Source: Chloroflexota bacterium (lineage in GTDB: Bacteria > Chloroflexota > Limnocylindria > QHBO01). Taken from it: a stretch of DNA of 6,142 nt. The notes beneath the pieces are model-generated. The model was not told the origin of the DNA, made no database searches, and saw only the letters and a program-made list of their open reading frames with translations. The stretch covers positions 1-6,142 of the forward strand of contig VBJX01000034.1 of the NCBI GenBank assembly GCA_005879775.1. Direction: 5' to 3'. Below are positions 5,901 to 6,142 of this stretch, piece by piece. Numbering within the stretch: position 1 is the first letter of the stretch; every line of letters starts with the position of its first letter. Made by a program: the position numbers and the translations under genes.

Positions 5901-6142
5901 CGATAGCGCTCGAAGTCCAGGTCGAGCCTGCAGGCCTGGCCGATGGCGGCCGCCTGCGCCATGCCCCGCTCCCAGGCGAGGCGGGCGTGCGCATCCGGCA
6001 GGCTCCGGCCGATGGTCGCCAGCTCGGCGCCGGGCTTGAGCCGATACTCGGCATTGGGCAGCAGCAGCTCGCGTGCCTCGTCAAGCGTGGCCCCGGGCCG
6101 GATGCAGACCAGCACGTCCTGCAGCCGATGGCCACCCAGATC
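2921..6142 (-). CDS. dnaE2: Error-prone DNA polymerase III alpha subunit, DnaE2/ImuC type, 5' end missing
   Basis: This C-family DNA polymerase reads in frame through the right edge (ten more codons before the GTG at 6115), so its N-terminal PHP domain lies outside. Counting from that GTG, the palm shows G-R-G-S-A-G-D-S (147-153) and catalytic Asp185 and Asp187 in P-D-I-D-I-D-F; the third, Asp547, is in G-L-V-K-I-D-L-L. Fingers residues follow, then N-N-Q-P-M-G-F-Y-S-P (772-781) and V-D-V-N-A-S, typical of DnaE2 (ImuC) enzymes that copy damaged DNA with ImuA/ImuB. A helix-hairpin-helix region (about 840-875) and an OB fold (about 965-1040) complete it; no tau-binding extension is seen. Oddities are an insert of about 200 residues (279-478) and a C-terminal Q-Q-R-M-F-R resembling a clamp-binding motif. 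All catalytic residues are intact. YjbR follows 19 nt after the TAG. imuA and imuB are not in the window. Confidence 0.9.
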   Translation of the reverse strand, partial: DLGGHRLQDVLVCIRPGATLDEARELLLPNAEYRLKPGAELATIGRSLPDAHARLAWERGMAQAAAIGQACRLDLDFERYRFPGFTVPEGETPFSYLYQRAHEGLRVRYRPITRQSVKQLAHELEIIERTNLAEFFLIVWDLMEFARANGIIGQGRGSAGDSIVAYCLGITKVDPIAHKLLFERFINEARTLPDIDIDFDVNRREEVIQYLYNRYGEDHAAMVCTVITYRARSAVREVAKALGFPLEAVDHVAKALDTRDASDVARDLALDGGFAWLFDEIGMDMDDVAVPPGRDGRAQADGGALVRHESDSTWNSRPRPALRPDLAAAEARARESAGDHDGRPYSESGWVPPRRPSVLDQSVVSVKHEGWQQKRYGPGGLRPPADELDLPQPRDNGTPGPSSERPSVVRVDPESGMPIEERRRPSVLPATLPADHRHIATPLGLAEESAGFAGQGYRNTNDSGGENLPKANSIAIWQQAAPMPHAPPRNRWQWLLQLCSEIDGFPRHLGIHVGGMLVTRTPLIDLVPIERATMPGRVVTQYDKEDIEALGLVKIDLLSLRTLGVVSECLDKIERDTGTRIDLDSLPHDDPEVFRTIRAADTVGMFQIESRAQMQALPKSRPERFEDLVVQVAIIRPGPIQGNAVHPYLRRRAGQEPVTYLHPSLQPILEDTLGVILYQEQVMQIAIEVCGYSALEADIFRKAMGSHRSHRQMENEQVRFLAGAMRTGLTEADAEELFRRASAFAEFGFARAHAAAFAKITYDTAWLKLRYPAYYYAGVLNNQPMGFYSPAVIVGDAKRHAVKVLPVDVNASRWEHEVERLPDGDHALRLGMRQVKGIDESAREALERERAIGPYGGVRDFVARIGLGEQVVERLIAVGAFDWTDAPRRELLWQLRTTLADADPAHPALGLTDDAQRALGASLPPMSFAERVAADYRELGLSPTAHAAELFRERLATRGVIPIGEAGKLRDRSPVRLAGLAVSIQHPMTAKNFVFIALEDETGMINVTVRPQVYTAHRAILHRHPLLVVDGTLQVEGEVLNVVARQLHPVDAVINEDARETRLPLVKQQRMFR
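4711..4833. repeat. Lower-GC inverted-repeat element inside dnaE2
   Basis: The left end GCCAGATCGCAA (4711-4722) and the reverse complement of the right end, GCCATATCGCAA (4833-4822), match at 11 of 12 positions. The similarity continues without gaps to 4739 and 4805, giving 21 of 29 matches. It includes CCTTAGGC opposite GCTTAGCC. Two small internal hairpins lie at 4763-4776 (GGTAT/ATACC) and 4794-4807 (GCCGA/TCGGC). By my count the patch is about 56% GC. On the polymerase strand it uses TTA, AGA, TTT, TAT and AAT codons. Its length, 123, is divisible by three, so the frame is kept. No target-site duplication is visible. Confidence 0.5.
4859..5080 (-). repeat. Three copies of an R-P-S-V-(L/V) coding motif in the polymerase insert
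   Basis: The copies lie at 5080-5066 (RPSVL), 4930-4916 (RPSVV) and 4873-4859 (RPSVL). All share CCGAGCGTG in the same codon phase. The first two are 150 bp apart and the last two 57 bp apart. Flanking residues do not repeat. This fits a short linear motif repeated in a disordered loop, or relics of internal duplication. Confidence 0.55.

Noticed and set aside
1..6142. CRISPR array, tRNA, rRNA, transposase or toxin-antitoxin genes
   Set aside because: I found no regularly spaced direct repeats, no RNA gene signatures, and no such protein motifs on either strand.

Overview
The window is GC-rich (roughly two thirds G+C by eye), with compact gene spacing, strongly GC-biased third codon positions and occasional GTG/TTG starts. 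Together with the protein types (an error-prone DnaE2-type polymerase, a DUF2330 protein, a VIT/CCC1-like transporter), this suggests an uncultured soil, sediment or freshwater bacterium. Chloroflexota is my best guess and Actinomycetota the alternative; this is inference, and no rRNA or other marker is present.

Layout. Bases 1-116 (minus) hold the start of a lipoprotein gene cut by the left edge. It is divergent from a five-helix VIT1/CCC1-family metal transporter gene (201-989, plus). That gene converges on a minus-strand cluster, and a 16-bp perfect palindrome lies at the junction. Read in the direction of transcription, the cluster is: an error-prone DNA polymerase III alpha subunit (dnaE2-type, 6142 to 2921, 5' end outside the window), a MmcQ/YjbR-family gene (start 2901), a DUF2330 exported, membrane-anchored protein (2467 to 1412) and a small exported cupredoxin (1410 to 1006). 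Gaps of 19 nt (polymerase to yjbR) and 1 nt (DUF2330 to cupredoxin) suggest co-transcription. No stretch over 300 bases lacks a gene.

Three things do not fit routine annotation. (1) The polymerase carries about 200 extra residues in the thumb/palm region, between the first two catalytic aspartates and the third. The insert is Pro/Arg/Gly/Ser-rich and repeats R-P-S-V-(L/V) three times. (2) At the end of that insert facing the third aspartate lies a lower-GC patch of about 123 bp with inverted-repeat ends. It has the look of a palindromic element read through in frame. (3) The YjbR-family gene is frameshifted close to its end. The +1 frame carries the expected C-terminus and stops at 2534-2532, before the DUF2330 ribosome-binding site, whereas the frame as read runs into the DUF2330 gene.

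Functionally the window mixes DNA-damage tolerance (polymerase, perhaps YjbR) with envelope and metal-related proteins (VIT transporter, cupredoxin, DUF2330, lipoprotein). I do not see a complete new defence or mobile system. The polymerase insertion is the most unusual feature.
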